Below are positions 1 to 8,128 of a DNA stretch of 64,000 bases, piece after piece. Each line of letters begins with the position of its first letter. Position 1 is the stretch's first letter. Location of the stretch: positions 189,683 through 253,682 of the forward strand of contig NZ_JAPJDL010000007.1 in NCBI RefSeq assembly GCF_026242055.1, given 5' to 3'. Below the pieces are notes generated by a model, which searched no databases, had not been told where the DNA came from, and worked only from the letters and a program-made list of their open reading frames with translations. The DNA is from Lentzea sp. NEAU-D7. Lineage in GTDB: Bacteria; Actinomycetota; Actinomycetes; Mycobacteriales; Pseudonocardiaceae. The position numbers and the translations under genes are program-made.

Positions 1-785
1 TCCGCGCTCAGCTCGTCGACCTCCTTGGCCAGCGTGCGCCGCGGCCGCCGGGACAGCCGCGCGCCGATCACCCCGAGCGCGATCGGCATTCCGCCGCACA
101 GCCGCGCGAGCTCCTGTGCCGCTTCGGCCTCCACGGCGAGCCTGGGCTCCCCCACCACCCGCTCCAGCAGCTCGACGGAGTCCCGCAGGTCCATCGGGTC
201 GACCTCGATGAACCGGGCGCCGTCCATGGCGAGCGGGCTGAGCCTCCACCGGCTGGTCACCACGACCGCGCAGCTCGGCGACGCCGGGAGCAGCGGCCTG
301 ACCTGTGCCGCGCTGGCGGCGTTGTCCAGCAGGACCGCGAACGACCTGTCCGCGGTCAGCGACCGGAACAGCGCCTGCCGCTGGGCCAGCTTCGGCGGCA
401 CCACCTCGACGCCGAGTGCGCCGAGGAACCACTCGAGCACGTCGTCGGGCTGCGCGGCTTCCGCGTGGGCACCGAGATCGACGTACAGCTGACCGTCCGG
501 GAACTGGTCACGCGTGTCGTGCAGCCATCTCAGCGCCAGCGAGGTCTTGCCGACACCGCCGGGCCCGCTGACCACGACGAGCATCTGGTGATCCGCGCGC
601 TCGTGCCACCTGTCGAGCTCGGTCAGCTGGTCCGCGCGGCTGACGAACAGCCTCGGCGCCGGCGGAAGCTGTTGCGGCACAGGTTTTCCAGGTGGTCCGG
701 AATGGACGTGCACCGTTCCGATCGATCCGGCCTGCACCAGGTTCCCGTAGGAGGCCCCGGACACGGTGTTCTCGACTCTCGCCAC
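1..785 (-). CDS. NB-ARC domain ATPase, partial (3' end outside window)
   Basis: Only the N-terminal 261 codons lie in the window. The GTG at 785 is chosen because it opens with the VENTVSGASYGNLVQAG motif that begins many actinobacterial NTP-binding TPR regulators. A Walker A motif GPGGVGKTSLALRW lies near residue 60, followed by a Walker B-like AVLLDNA segment and a VVVTSRWR sensor motif, as in the NB-ARC module of AfsR-like STAND proteins. No SARP/BTAD DNA-binding domain precedes it, so it is probably a stand-alone NB-ARC/TPR signalling ATPase. The missing C-terminus would decide whether it carries TPRs or an effector domain. The class assignment is firm; the function is unknown. Confidence 0.8.
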   Translation of the reverse strand, partial: MARVENTVSGASYGNLVQAGSIGTVHVHSGPPGKPVPQQLPPAPRLFVSRADQLTELDRWHERADHQMLVVVSGPGGVGKTSLALRWLHDTRDQFPDGQLYVDLGAHAEAAQPDDVLEWFLGALGVEVVPPKLAQRQALFRSLTADRSFAVLLDNAASAAQVRPLLPASPSCAVVVTSRWRLSPLAMDGARFIEVDPMDLRDSVELLERVVGEPRLAVEAEAAQELARLCGGMPIALGVIGARLSRRPRRTLAKEVDELSA

Positions 786-912
786 CCGACATCACCCCGC
801 GACCACGCTACGACTTCTACCGCCTCCAAGGCAGCCGCTCGCCGGGGTCATCCGGGTGACACTGTCCGTGTTCGCCGGACGGCTGCCAACCCCGGAGCTG
901 CCGCCGGAAGTG

Positions 913-1842
913 CTAGTGGACGAGGCCGTGGTGGCGGTTGGTCCACGCGGCGACGGCGGGCAGCACGTCCGTGATCCACTCTCGGGCGGCGGCCGTCAGT
1001 TCGTAGCGGGCCGCGCGGCGGAGCACGAAACCGTTGTCCTGCAGCCGTTCCAGCGTGAGAATCACCTTCGGACCGAGGTTCGACAGCAGTTCTTCCGCGT
1101 TCTTGGCACCGTCGGACAGCGCGACCAGGACCTGCGGCAACTGGTCGCTGCTCATCAGGTCCTGCAACGCGAGCAGGTGGTGCAGGGCCGCGGAGTCCGC
1201 CTTGCGCTCGGCGGCGTACGCGCCCGGGTCGTGGATCTGCACGCGGGCCCGGCCGCCGCGCTTGGCGCGTTGCAGGGCCGCGTCGGTGTCGCGAACCAGG
1301 TCGATCAGCGTGTCCTCGGCGGTGGGCACGTGGGATGCGACGCCGATGGACGCCGTCTGGCCGTGCAGGGTGACGTGGTAGCCGTCGTTCGTGGTGATCT
1401 CGGTCTGCAGCGCGCGGATGCCGCGCAGGATGCGTTCGGCCACCATGACCGCTTCTCGGCCCGTGGTGCGGGGCAGCAGCACGAGGAACTCGTCGCCACC
1501 GTGGCGGCACACGAGGTCGGTCGGGCGCGTGTGAGCGGTCAGCACCGCGGCGACATCGCTCAACACGACGTCGCCGGCGGGGTGGCCGTACTCGTCGTTG
1601 ATCTTCTTGAACCGGTCGAGGTCGATCATGAGCAGCGCGACCTGCTCCCACCGGCGCTGGGCGCGGCGGTACGTCGCGGGTGCCTGGTCGTCCCAGCCCC
1701 AACGGCCGAGCAGGCCCGTCAAGCGGTCAGTCGCCCACGCGCCAACGGGTTGTGCGCACGAGCCGCAGCGCGAGGGAGCGCTCTCGTCGTGCAGGCGCAG
1801 AGAACCGTGGTCCACCGGTAGCCCCATCCGCGCAGTCGCCAT
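913..1842 (-). CDS. Diguanylate cyclase (GGDEF) with C-terminal HxlR-like winged helix
   Basis: This 309-residue soluble protein should make cyclic di-GMP. The GGDEF domain spans about residues 45-205. It has the substrate/metal stretch LLMIDLDRFKKINDEYGHPAGD, an intact HGGDEF active site near residue 115, and RPTD exactly five residues upstream, which is a canonical inhibitory I-site. An N-terminal CGSC pair could bind metal. Residues ~225-309 (SDGAKNAEELLSNLGPK, then LERLQDNGFVLRR and YELTAAAREW) resemble the wing and recognition helices of HxlR-type winged-helix proteins; that reading is inference. A strong purine-rich ribosome-binding site (GGGGGG) precedes the ATG at 1842. It is divergent from the xre-immA cassette. 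Confidence 0.9.
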   Translation of the reverse strand: MATARMGLPVDHGSLRLHDESAPSRCGSCAQPVGAWATDRLTGLLGRWGWDDQAPATYRRAQRRWEQVALLMIDLDRFKKINDEYGHPAGDVVLSDVAAVLTAHTRPTDLVCRHGGDEFLVLLPRTTGREAVMVAERILRGIRALQTEITTNDGYHVTLHGQTASIGVASHVPTAEDTLIDLVRDTDAALQRAKRGGRARVQIHDPGAYAAERKADSAALHHLLALQDLMSSDQLPQVLVALSDGAKNAEELLSNLGPKVILTLERLQDNGFVLRRAARYELTAAAREWITDVLPAVAAWTNRHHGLVH

Positions 1843-2002
1843 GAGTCCCCCCAGACTTCAGCTCTGACCGGCCCGATCTGCCACTTTCAACTGCCGTGAC
1901 GTCGTTCGGATCAAACGCGACACATCAGTGCAAGCGGCGGAGTGTGATCATAGAGCTACGGACAGGTGGATTCAACCCTTGTGATGCCATATGCTCTCTT
2001 GG

Positions 2003-2018
2003 TTCCACAACAGTGGAA
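2003..2018. promoter_or_regulatory. Inverted repeat upstream of the tandem-HTH gene
   Basis: TTCCAC (2003-2008) and GTGGAA (2013-2018) form a perfect 6-bp palindrome with a 4-bp spacer, 41 bp before the GTG at 2059. It is the only clear dyad in the 216-bp divergent gap. Its position suits an autoregulatory operator for the HTH protein, but no binding site is known to match it. Confidence 0.4.
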
Positions 2019-2058
2019 AGATCCCCAAGGCCCTTGGTCGCTCCAGCGGAGGTGTGGC

Positions 2059-2766
2059 GTGAGGCCGTTCGCCGAGGTCCTCAACGAGCTGTGCAACAAC
2101 CCGCCCGATGGCCGAGGCAAGGTCACCAACGTAGCGCTTGCCGCCGCGGTGAAGTCACGGGGCGGGGACATCGGGCACGGCTACATCTCGCAGCTGCGGC
2201 TCGGCGTGAAGGACAACCCGACCTGCCAGGCGATCGTCGACCTGGCCGACGCGCTCGGCGTGCACCCCGCCGCGTTCCTCGACGGACGCCGTGAGCTGCA
2301 CCCGGCGGAACGGCCAGGCTGGCGCCCGACGGCGTTGAGCACGCTCTTCGAGGCAGTGCACCCGCCCGACCGCGGGCCGTGGTCGCCGGAGGAGGTCGCG
2401 GCCGCGATCAGCGCGTCGGGCCAGTTCGGCAGCATCTCCGCCAGCTACATCCGCGAGCTCCTGAGCAACACCAGCGACAACCCGCGGCTCAAGCACATCC
2501 TCGGCCTGGCCGACCATTTCGGCGCCGATCCGGCGTACTTCTTCGACGACGACCTGGCCGCACGGGTCGACTCGGAGCTGACGGACTTCCTCGCCCTGCG
2601 CGAACTCGGCGTCGTCGAATTCGTCACCCGTCTGGCCGAACGCACCGGCGATCTGTCCCCGCAAGCCAGGGCCGCTGCGGTAGAAGGGTTCCGGCAGGCG
2701 CTCGAAGTCGGCGAAGGGTGGTCGTTCCCGCTGAACAGCCGCCGCACGTCCGCGGACCACACTTGA
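2059..2766 (+). CDS. Tandem-HTH (XRE-type) regulator of an ImmA/IrrE cassette
   Basis: This 235-residue protein has two similar halves, each with an XRE-like helix-turn-helix. Residues ~5-75 end in DNPTCQAIVDLADALGVHPAAFLDG. Residues ~95-165 end in DNPRLKHILGLADHFGADPAYFFDDD. Both halves share the pattern YISQLR/YIRELL, then D-N-P, then a LADxxGxxPxxF helix. The GTG at 2059 is chosen because GGAGGTG lies five bases upstream; the longer upstream reading has no ribosome-binding site. The next gene is an ImmA/IrrE peptidase, a family that typically cleaves a partner XRE repressor, so this protein is the likely substrate. Its target genes are unknown. Confidence 0.85.
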   Translation: MRPFAEVLNELCNNPPDGRGKVTNVALAAAVKSRGGDIGHGYISQLRLGVKDNPTCQAIVDLADALGVHPAAFLDGRRELHPAERPGWRPTALSTLFEAVHPPDRGPWSPEEVAAAISASGQFGSISASYIRELLSNTSDNPRLKHILGLADHFGADPAYFFDDDLAARVDSELTDFLALRELGVVEFVTRLAERTGDLSPQARAAAVEGFRQALEVGEGWSFPLNSRRTSADHT

Positions 2767-2830
2767 TGACGACGCCGGCGTGAAGATCTCAGCCTGGACC
2801 GCTGCAGACGACATCGAGAGGAGGCGACGG

Positions 2831-3388
2831 GTGAACCGCAGGAAACTGCGCAAGCTGGTCGACGAGGTCGCCCGCGACCTCGACCTGCCGCCCGACGCCA
2901 CGCACCAGGAGGCGAGCCGCCGGGTCTGCGAGCTGATGAGCGAACGGCTCGGGCGCGCTGTCGACGTCCGCTTCGCCGCCATCACCAACGCGGTCTGCCT
3001 GAGCGGTGCGACCGCGTTGCTCGAGAACGGCACGTACCTCGTCATCTGCGCCGACTCCCCGTCCTGGTACCACCGCCTGCACGTGCTGCTGCACGAGTTC
3101 GCGCACGTCCTGCTGAAGCACCAGCCCGTCGCGCTGACCCGCGACGAGGGCATGCGCAGGCTCGCGCCGCACCTGCTGCCGCGGATGGCGAAGATCATCG
3201 CCGGGCGGACGACGCTGACCGAGGACGAGGAGCGCGAGGCCGAGAACCTCGCCGACCACCTGCTGGAAAGGCTGACGGAACACCGGGTGTGGGCCGACAC
3301 GGCCACCACCGAGGAACCCGCGCACGTGCGCCGGGTGGCCGAGTCACTCGAAGGAAGATCTCGCTGGGTGCGTCGTGGCGATCTTTAA
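2831..3388 (+). CDS. ImmA/IrrE family zinc metallopeptidase
   Basis: The 185-residue protein carries the metallopeptidase signature HVLLHEFAHVLLKHQP (HExxH variant HEFAH, residues ~92-107), with a downstream acidic helix EDEEREAENLADHLLER that supplies the third zinc ligand in this family. ImmA/IrrE enzymes cleave or destabilise XRE-type repressors under stress, and the tandem-HTH gene 64 bp upstream is the obvious partner. The GTG at 2831 is preferred over the GTG at 2780 because GAGAGGAGG precedes it. Its 3' end overlaps the next membrane-protein gene by 14 bp, implying translational coupling. Family assignment is firm; the signal is unknown. Confidence 0.88.
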   Translation: MNRRKLRKLVDEVARDLDLPPDATHQEASRRVCELMSERLGRAVDVRFAAITNAVCLSGATALLENGTYLVICADSPSWYHRLHVLLHEFAHVLLKHQPVALTRDEGMRRLAPHLLPRMAKIIAGRTTLTEDEEREAENLADHLLERLTEHRVWADTATTEEPAHVRRVAESLEGRSRWVRRGDL

Positions 3389-4592
3389 CCTGATCTACCT
3401 CTCCTGCGGCATCGTCGGTCTGCTCCTCCTCGCGTACAAGATCCGCGCGCTGCGGTCGAGCTGGGGCAGTCCCCGTGTCGTCGCGCTCATCTCGACCGTC
3501 TTCTTCTCGGCGTTCGCCGTGCTCTTCGCGGCGCCCGCGAACATCACCTGGATCAACTGGGCGAGCGGCGTGCCGAACTTCGCCGCCCTGCTCGTCTACA
3601 GCCTTGTGGTCTGCTTCGCCGGAGCGGCGTTCGCGCTGGTGATCTACTGGCGCTACCCGGCCGCCCAGGCGTGGCAACGGGTCCGGCTGATCGTCGTCAG
3701 CTACAGCACGATCGTCGCGGCGATGGTCGTGCTGTTCTTCAAGTCCGAGGTCGACGAGGAACGTCAGGTCGACTTCGACACCTACTACGCGACGCAGCCC
3801 ACGATCGCGGTCTTCCTGTTCATCTACCTCCTCGCGACCGGGGTCGGCTGCGGCGGGCAGGCCTACCACTGCTGGCAGGGCTCGCGGGACCAGGCGATCT
3901 CGGCACGGCCGTGGCTGCGGCTCGGGCTGCGCTGGTACTGCGCGGCGGCGCTGTTCCCCATGGCGTTCGCGGTCATCAAGCTGTTCGTGCTGCTCATGGA
4001 CTGGGCCGGCGAGCGCAGCTTCGACGTGCTGAGCACGACGGCTCCGCTGATGGCGTCGCTGAGCATGATCCCGCTGGTGATCGCGATGGCCCTGCCGGTC
4101 TTCGGGCCGCGCCGCCCGTCGCCCTCGCTGTGGGTGCGGCGCTGGCGCACGTACTTCGCGCTGCGGCCGCTGCACCGCGCGCTCGTGCACGTGAACCCCG
4201 GGATCGTGCTGGTGGCGCCCGGCAAGTTCCTCAACCCGCACCACCGCGTGCGCCGGCAGATCATCGAGCTCAACGACTGGCGCTGGGCGCTCACGCCCTA
4301 CTTCGACCTGAGCGTCGGCGAGGCCGCGACGTCCCTGGCACGGCAGGCTTCGCTGCCCACGGACGAACTGGCCGCCGTCGTGGAGGCCGCCCAGCTGCGC
4401 GCCGCGGGTTCGTCCGACGGCCGCGCGCGGGCACCCGAACGCCGTCCCGCCTCGGTGATCGTCGACGGCACCGACCTGACCGCCGAGCACGACAGGTGGG
4501 TCCGGATCTCACGCGCGTACCAGCACTCGCCGATCGTCGACGCCGCCGTCGCCGACGCGGCACGCGTGCAAGCAGCAGGGGGAATGGATTAG
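3375..4592 (+). CDS. MAB_1171c-type seven-TM membrane protein
   Basis: This 405-residue protein has seven hydrophobic segments in roughly its first 245 residues, starting FNLIYLSCGIVGLLLLAYKI, and a cytoplasmic C-terminal region of about 160 residues. This architecture, directly behind an ImmA/IrrE peptidase, matches the family annotated as MAB_1171c putative transporter. No transport motif is evident and a sensor role is equally possible. The GTG start overlaps immA by 14 bp, and its TAG is immediately followed by the ATG of the FAD enzyme, so the genes form one transcription unit. The physiological function of the family is not known to me. Confidence 0.75.
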   Translation: MAIFNLIYLSCGIVGLLLLAYKIRALRSSWGSPRVVALISTVFFSAFAVLFAAPANITWINWASGVPNFAALLVYSLVVCFAGAAFALVIYWRYPAAQAWQRVRLIVVSYSTIVAAMVVLFFKSEVDEERQVDFDTYYATQPTIAVFLFIYLLATGVGCGGQAYHCWQGSRDQAISARPWLRLGLRWYCAAALFPMAFAVIKLFVLLMDWAGERSFDVLSTTAPLMASLSMIPLVIAMALPVFGPRRPSPSLWVRRWRTYFALRPLHRALVHVNPGIVLVAPGKFLNPHHRVRRQIIELNDWRWALTPYFDLSVGEAATSLARQASLPTDELAAVVEAAQLRAAGSSDGRARAPERRPASVIVDGTDLTAEHDRWVRISRAYQHSPIVDAAVADAARVQAAGGMD

Positions 4593-5960
4593 ATGGCACC
4601 GACACACGCCGTTGTCCTCGGCGGTGGGCTCGCGGGCATGCTCGCGGCGTCCGTCCTCGTCCGGCACTTCGACGAGGTCACCGTGGTGGAGCGCGACAAG
4701 CTGCCGGACGGCCCCTCGCCGCGTTCCGGCGTGCCGCAGGCCCGGCACGCGCACCTGCTGATGTCCGGTGGCGCGCGGGCGATCGAGGCGTTGCTGCCGG
4801 GCACGCTGGACGCGTTGTTCGCCGCCGGGGCGCACCGGATCGGGGTGCCGAACGACCTGGTGTCGCTGAGCGCCCAGGGCTGGGTGCCGCGGTTCCCCGA
4901 GATGCAGTTCATCGTCTCGTGCAGCCGCGGCCTGCTGGACTGGGTGGTGCGCAGCCAGGCGTTGCGGGACAACAAGATCTCGGTGCTGACCGGGACGGAG
5001 CCGGTGTCGTTGCTCGGTGACCGGGACGCGGTGACCGGGGTGCTGGTCGAGGACCGGATCTCCCGCGAGCAGATCTCGCTGGAGGCCGACCTGGTCCTGG
5101 ACGCGACCGGGCGTGCCTCCCGGTTGCCCGCGTGGCTGGAGGACTTCGGGCTGCCCGCCGTGCACTCCGAGAGCGTCGACTCCGGACTCGCCTACGCCAC
5201 GCGGATCTTCCAGGCGCCCCCGACGGCCGCCTCCGGTTTCCCGATCGTCAACGTGCAGGCGAACCCGCGTGACCCGTTCCCCGGGCGCACCGCGACTCTG
5301 CTGCCCATCGAGGACGGCAAGTGGCTGGTCACGCTGTCCGGGACGCGCGGCGGTGAGCCGTCCACCGACGAGTCGGAGTTCGTGTCGTTCGCCGGCTCGG
5401 TGCGCAACCCGGTCGTGGGTGAGCTGATCGCCGAGGCGGAGCCGCTGTCGCCGGTGTACGGATCGCACAGCACCGCGAACCGGCGGATGTTCTTCGAGCG
5501 CTTGAAGTCGTGGCCGCGCGGCCTGCTGGCGCTGGGCGACTCGGTGGCCACCTACAACCCCGTCTACGGGCACGGGATGTCGGTCGCGGCGCAGAGCGCG
5601 CAGGCACTGGACGCCGGTATGGCGGCCGGGCACTCCGAGCAGCAGATCCAGCGCGGCATCGGCAAGGTGGTCGACGGGGCCTGGGCGATGGCGACCAACC
5701 AGGACATCCTGTATCCGGGTGCGGTCGGGAAGCCGTTGCCGCTGGCCGGGCGGGTGCTGCAGCGTTATGTGGACCGGCTCGTGCGCACGGCGACCACGGA
5801 GCCGCCGGTGACGCGGGCGTTCCTGGAGGCGTTCACGTTGTCCGCGCCGATGGCGAACCTGATGAGCCCCAAGGTGTTCCTGGCGACGATGCGCGGCCCC
5901 CGGTCGGCGGCGCCGGAGCCGACGCTGACCGCGGACGAGCGGGACCGGGTCACCGGCTAA
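4593..5960 (+). CDS. FAD-dependent oxidoreductase of the ImmA/MAB_1171c cassette
   Basis: The 455-residue protein starts with a Rossmann dinucleotide-binding motif VVLGGGLAGMLAASVL, followed by VERD at the end of the second beta strand. It has a DATGRAS motif (residues ~170) and LALGDSVATYNPVYGHGMS (~310), the GD motif that contacts the FAD ribityl chain in group A flavoprotein monooxygenases. It lacks an obvious membrane anchor. It starts one base after the stop of the upstream membrane-protein gene, so it is the last gene of the cassette. The substrate is not predictable. Squalene-epoxidase-like or geranylgeranyl-reductase-like reactions are alternatives to aromatic hydroxylation. Confidence 0.8.
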   Translation: MAPTHAVVLGGGLAGMLAASVLVRHFDEVTVVERDKLPDGPSPRSGVPQARHAHLLMSGGARAIEALLPGTLDALFAAGAHRIGVPNDLVSLSAQGWVPRFPEMQFIVSCSRGLLDWVVRSQALRDNKISVLTGTEPVSLLGDRDAVTGVLVEDRISREQISLEADLVLDATGRASRLPAWLEDFGLPAVHSESVDSGLAYATRIFQAPPTAASGFPIVNVQANPRDPFPGRTATLLPIEDGKWLVTLSGTRGGEPSTDESEFVSFAGSVRNPVVGELIAEAEPLSPVYGSHSTANRRMFFERLKSWPRGLLALGDSVATYNPVYGHGMSVAAQSAQALDAGMAAGHSEQQIQRGIGKVVDGAWAMATNQDILYPGAVGKPLPLAGRVLQRYVDRLVRTATTEPPVTRAFLEAFTLSAPMANLMSPKVFLATMRGPRSAAPEPTLTADERDRVTG

Positions 5961-5991
5961 GGGTTTTCCTCTCACGCGCCGGGCGGTCATG

Positions 5992-6022
5992 AGCCCCACG
6001 ACGAGTTCGACGCCGTGGGGCT
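5992..6022. terminator. Bidirectional hairpin terminator
   Basis: AGCCCCACG (5992-6000) and CGTGGGGCT (6014-6022) are perfect 9-bp arms around a 13-base loop. The hairpin lies between two convergent genes, the FAD oxidoreductase and the VOC protein, which fits shared termination. There is no U-tract, as is common in actinomycetes. Confidence 0.7.
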
Positions 6023-6037
6023 GTACCTCGGACCGAG

Positions 6038-6511
6038 TCACGTCCGCGGGGTGAAGTCCGCGCTCTGCACGTAGTTCATGGCCTCGACGAACTTCGGGTC
6101 CGCCATCCTCGCCGCCAGTTCGTCCGCGGTGGGTTCCACGATCCGCTGGTGCAGCCACCACAGGTTGCCGAACGGGTCGGCGAACCGGCTGACCCGGTCT
6201 CCCCAGAACAGCTCGGTCGGCTCGGTGACGATCCTGCTGCCGAGCTTCACGGCGCGCTGGAGCGTGGTCGCGTCGTCGGCGACGTAGAGGCGCAGGAACG
6301 CGGGTGTGGGCTGCCAGTCCGGGTGGTCGAACAGCATCACGACCGAGTCGCCGATGCGGACCTCCGCGTGGCCGATCTCCGGTGCCTCGCCGACGCGGCC
6401 GAGTTCGGTCGCGTCGAACACCTCCGTGATGAAGTCGATCAGCTCGGCCGTCCTGCCCCGGCTGATCAGCCACGGCGTCACGGTGTGGTAGCCCTCGGGC
6501 ACGATGTTCAT
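6038..6511 (-). CDS. VOC (glyoxalase/PhnB-like) domain protein
   Basis: This 157-residue protein has one vicinal-oxygen-chelate module of the PhnB type, with motifs EIGHAEVRIGDSVVMLFD and RFADPFGNLWWLHQR, the latter being the typical C-terminal VOC strand (DPFGNxW). Such proteins bind small molecules, sometimes as resistance or enzyme scaffolds. Metal-ligand conservation cannot be judged here. GGGGAGA precedes the ATG at 6511. It diverges from a WYL-domain regulator across an 82-bp gap holding a perfect palindrome, so that regulator probably controls it. Confidence 0.85.
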   Translation of the reverse strand: MNIVPEGYHTVTPWLISRGRTAELIDFITEVFDATELGRVGEAPEIGHAEVRIGDSVVMLFDHPDWQPTPAFLRLYVADDATTLQRAVKLGSRIVTEPTELFWGDRVSRFADPFGNLWWLHQRIVEPTADELAARMADPKFVEAMNYVQSADFTPRT

Positions 6512-6568
6512 CCGGTCTCCCCTTTGCTCGTCGGGGCAACCGTATGAGCCATGTAGGACGACATCGGT

Positions 6569-6585
6569 CCTAGTTCTGAACTAGG
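6569..6585. promoter_or_regulatory. Perfect palindrome overlapping a leaderless promoter
   Basis: CCTAGTTC-T-GAACTAGG is a perfect 8-bp dyad with a one-base centre. It overlaps a TAGGTT -10-like hexamer (6582-6587) that lies six bases before the ATG at 6594, so the WYL gene is probably leaderless. A second, looser dyad (TAGGAC 6554-6559, GTCCTA 6567-6572) abuts it. Both sit in the gap shared with the VOC gene, which is where an autoregulator and divergent-gene repressor would bind. Confidence 0.6.
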
Positions 6586-6593
6586 TTCGCGGC

Positions 6594-7547
6594 ATGAGTG
6601 ATGCGGCCCGGTTGTTGCGCCTGCTGTCGTTGCTGCAGACACCGCGCGAGTGGCCCGGCAGCGAGCTCGCGGCCCGGTTGGAGGTCACGCCGCGCACGGT
6701 GCGGCGCGACATCGACCGGCTGCGCGACCTCGGCTATCCCGTCGAGGCGTCGATGGGCGTGCTCGGCGGGTACCGGCTCGGCGCGGGCGCGGCGATGCCA
6801 CCGCTGCTGCTCGACGACGAGGAGGCCGTGGCCATCGCGGTCGGCCTGCGCACCGCCGCCCGGCAACCGGTCGCGGGCATCGCCGAGGCGTCGTTGCGCG
6901 CCCTGGCGAAGCTGCAGCAGGTGCTGCCGTCCAGGCTGGCCCGGCGCGTCTCGTCGCTCACCTCGGCCACCGCACCCACCCCGGCCTCGTACGCCGCGCT
7001 GGTCGACCCAGGACAGCTGACCGTGATCGCCGGCGCGGTCGCCGCCCGCGAACGGGTGCGGTTCGCCTACGTCGCCAACGAGAACGTGACGTCGAAACGG
7101 CACGTGGAGCCCATTCAGCTGGTAGCGCTCGGCCGGCGCTGGTACCTCCTCGCTTTCGACGTGGACCGGGACGACTGGCGGATCTTCCGGCTGGACCGCG
7201 TCTCCGCCGCCCTGGCCACCGGGGCCCGCTTCACACCCCGCGTGCCGCCCGGCGGGGACGCGACGGAGTTCGTGACGCGGAAGATGTACGACTCGGCGCC
7301 GACCTTCCGGGCCCGCGCGACCCTGCGGTTGCCCGTGGAACTGGCACGGGCGCGGCTGACGGACTTCGCGGGCGACCTGACCGCTCTCGACGACGGGTCG
7401 TGTTCTTGGCACAGCGTCGAGGACACGATCGACTACCTCGCGTTTCGTCTGACTCTGCTGGGGTGCGACTTCGTGGTGCACGGGCCTGGTGAGCTGGTGG
7501 AGCACCTGCGGGGGTTGGGTGAGCGGATCAACCGGGCGGTGGGCTGA
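6594..7547 (+). CDS. YafY/DeoR-type HTH regulator with WYL domain
   Basis: The 317-residue protein has an N-terminal HTH (residues ~5-60: GSELAARLEVTPRTVRRDIDRL), then a WYL ligand-sensing domain around residues 140-210 containing RWYLLAFDVDRDDWRIFRLDR, and a C-terminal WCX extension. These proteins are transcription factors responding to small or nucleotide ligands. The ATG is six bases after a TAGGTT hexamer, giving a leaderless start. A palindrome covers that hexamer, suggesting autoregulation and control of the divergent VOC gene. Confidence 0.9.
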   Translation: MSDAARLLRLLSLLQTPREWPGSELAARLEVTPRTVRRDIDRLRDLGYPVEASMGVLGGYRLGAGAAMPPLLLDDEEAVAIAVGLRTAARQPVAGIAEASLRALAKLQQVLPSRLARRVSSLTSATAPTPASYAALVDPGQLTVIAGAVAARERVRFAYVANENVTSKRHVEPIQLVALGRRWYLLAFDVDRDDWRIFRLDRVSAALATGARFTPRVPPGGDATEFVTRKMYDSAPTFRARATLRLPVELARARLTDFAGDLTALDDGSCSWHSVEDTIDYLAFRLTLLGCDFVVHGPGELVEHLRGLGERINRAVG

Positions 7548-8128
7548 GGTCGTGGCGCCGGTGGGGCCGTGTGGCTGTGGACTGCGGCGTCGGGGTTGAG
7601 TCTTCGCGCTGGCGGTGCGCGTGGCAGAAGGGCTGCGGCGCCTGGGTTGGACGGAACCTCCGCGCCAGCGGGTGCTGCGCGGCTGAAGGGTTGCGGCTCG
7701 GGGTCGGGCTGCCTTTGCGCAAACGGGTGCTGTGTGGCTGGAGGTTGCGGCGTCAGTGAGCAGGGAGCTGCGCTGGCGGAGGGCGAAGGACGGCGGGCCC
7801 ACGGCACGAACGGTGTCCGCGAGCCACGACGCCACCGCGCCAGGTGGGCTGAGCCCGCGCTCCGGCAGGTGCCGTGCGGTTGCAGGGCTGCGTGACCGCA
7901 GGCAGGCGAAGAGCGGCGGGCCCACGGCACGAACGGGGTCCGCTGAGCCGCGACGCGCCCTCGCGCCGGCAGACGCTGCGGGTCGCCGACAGACGACCGC
8001 ACCCGAGCCGGAAGCCGCGCAGGCGGCAAACGGCACGCGGACCTGTGGCACGGCGGACCCGAGGCATCGGAACCGAACCCCCGGCGGGCCCCGCTGCGAC
8101 ACCTCCGCCGCGCCACCGGCGGCCCGGC
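7548..8128. repeat. Gene-free region with degenerate direct repeats
   Basis: This 581-bp gap has no convincing gene: the open frames in it lack ribosome-binding sites and read as low-complexity Pro/Arg/Ala protein. It holds two kinds of repetition. A block of about 45 bp beginning CGGCGGGCCCACGGCACGAA occurs at 7791 and again at 7914 (period 123 bp) with few differences. Upstream, four degenerate copies of a TGTGGCTG...TTGCGGCTCGGGG-like unit occur between about 7565 and 7760. It may be a decayed gene or a repeat family, between the convergent WYL and DUF4262 genes. Confidence 0.5.

Noticed and set aside
7433..8116. A minus-strand Pro-rich frame in the repeat region
   Set aside because: No start with a ribosome-binding site, low-complexity sequence and overlap with the WYL gene end; better explained as repeats.
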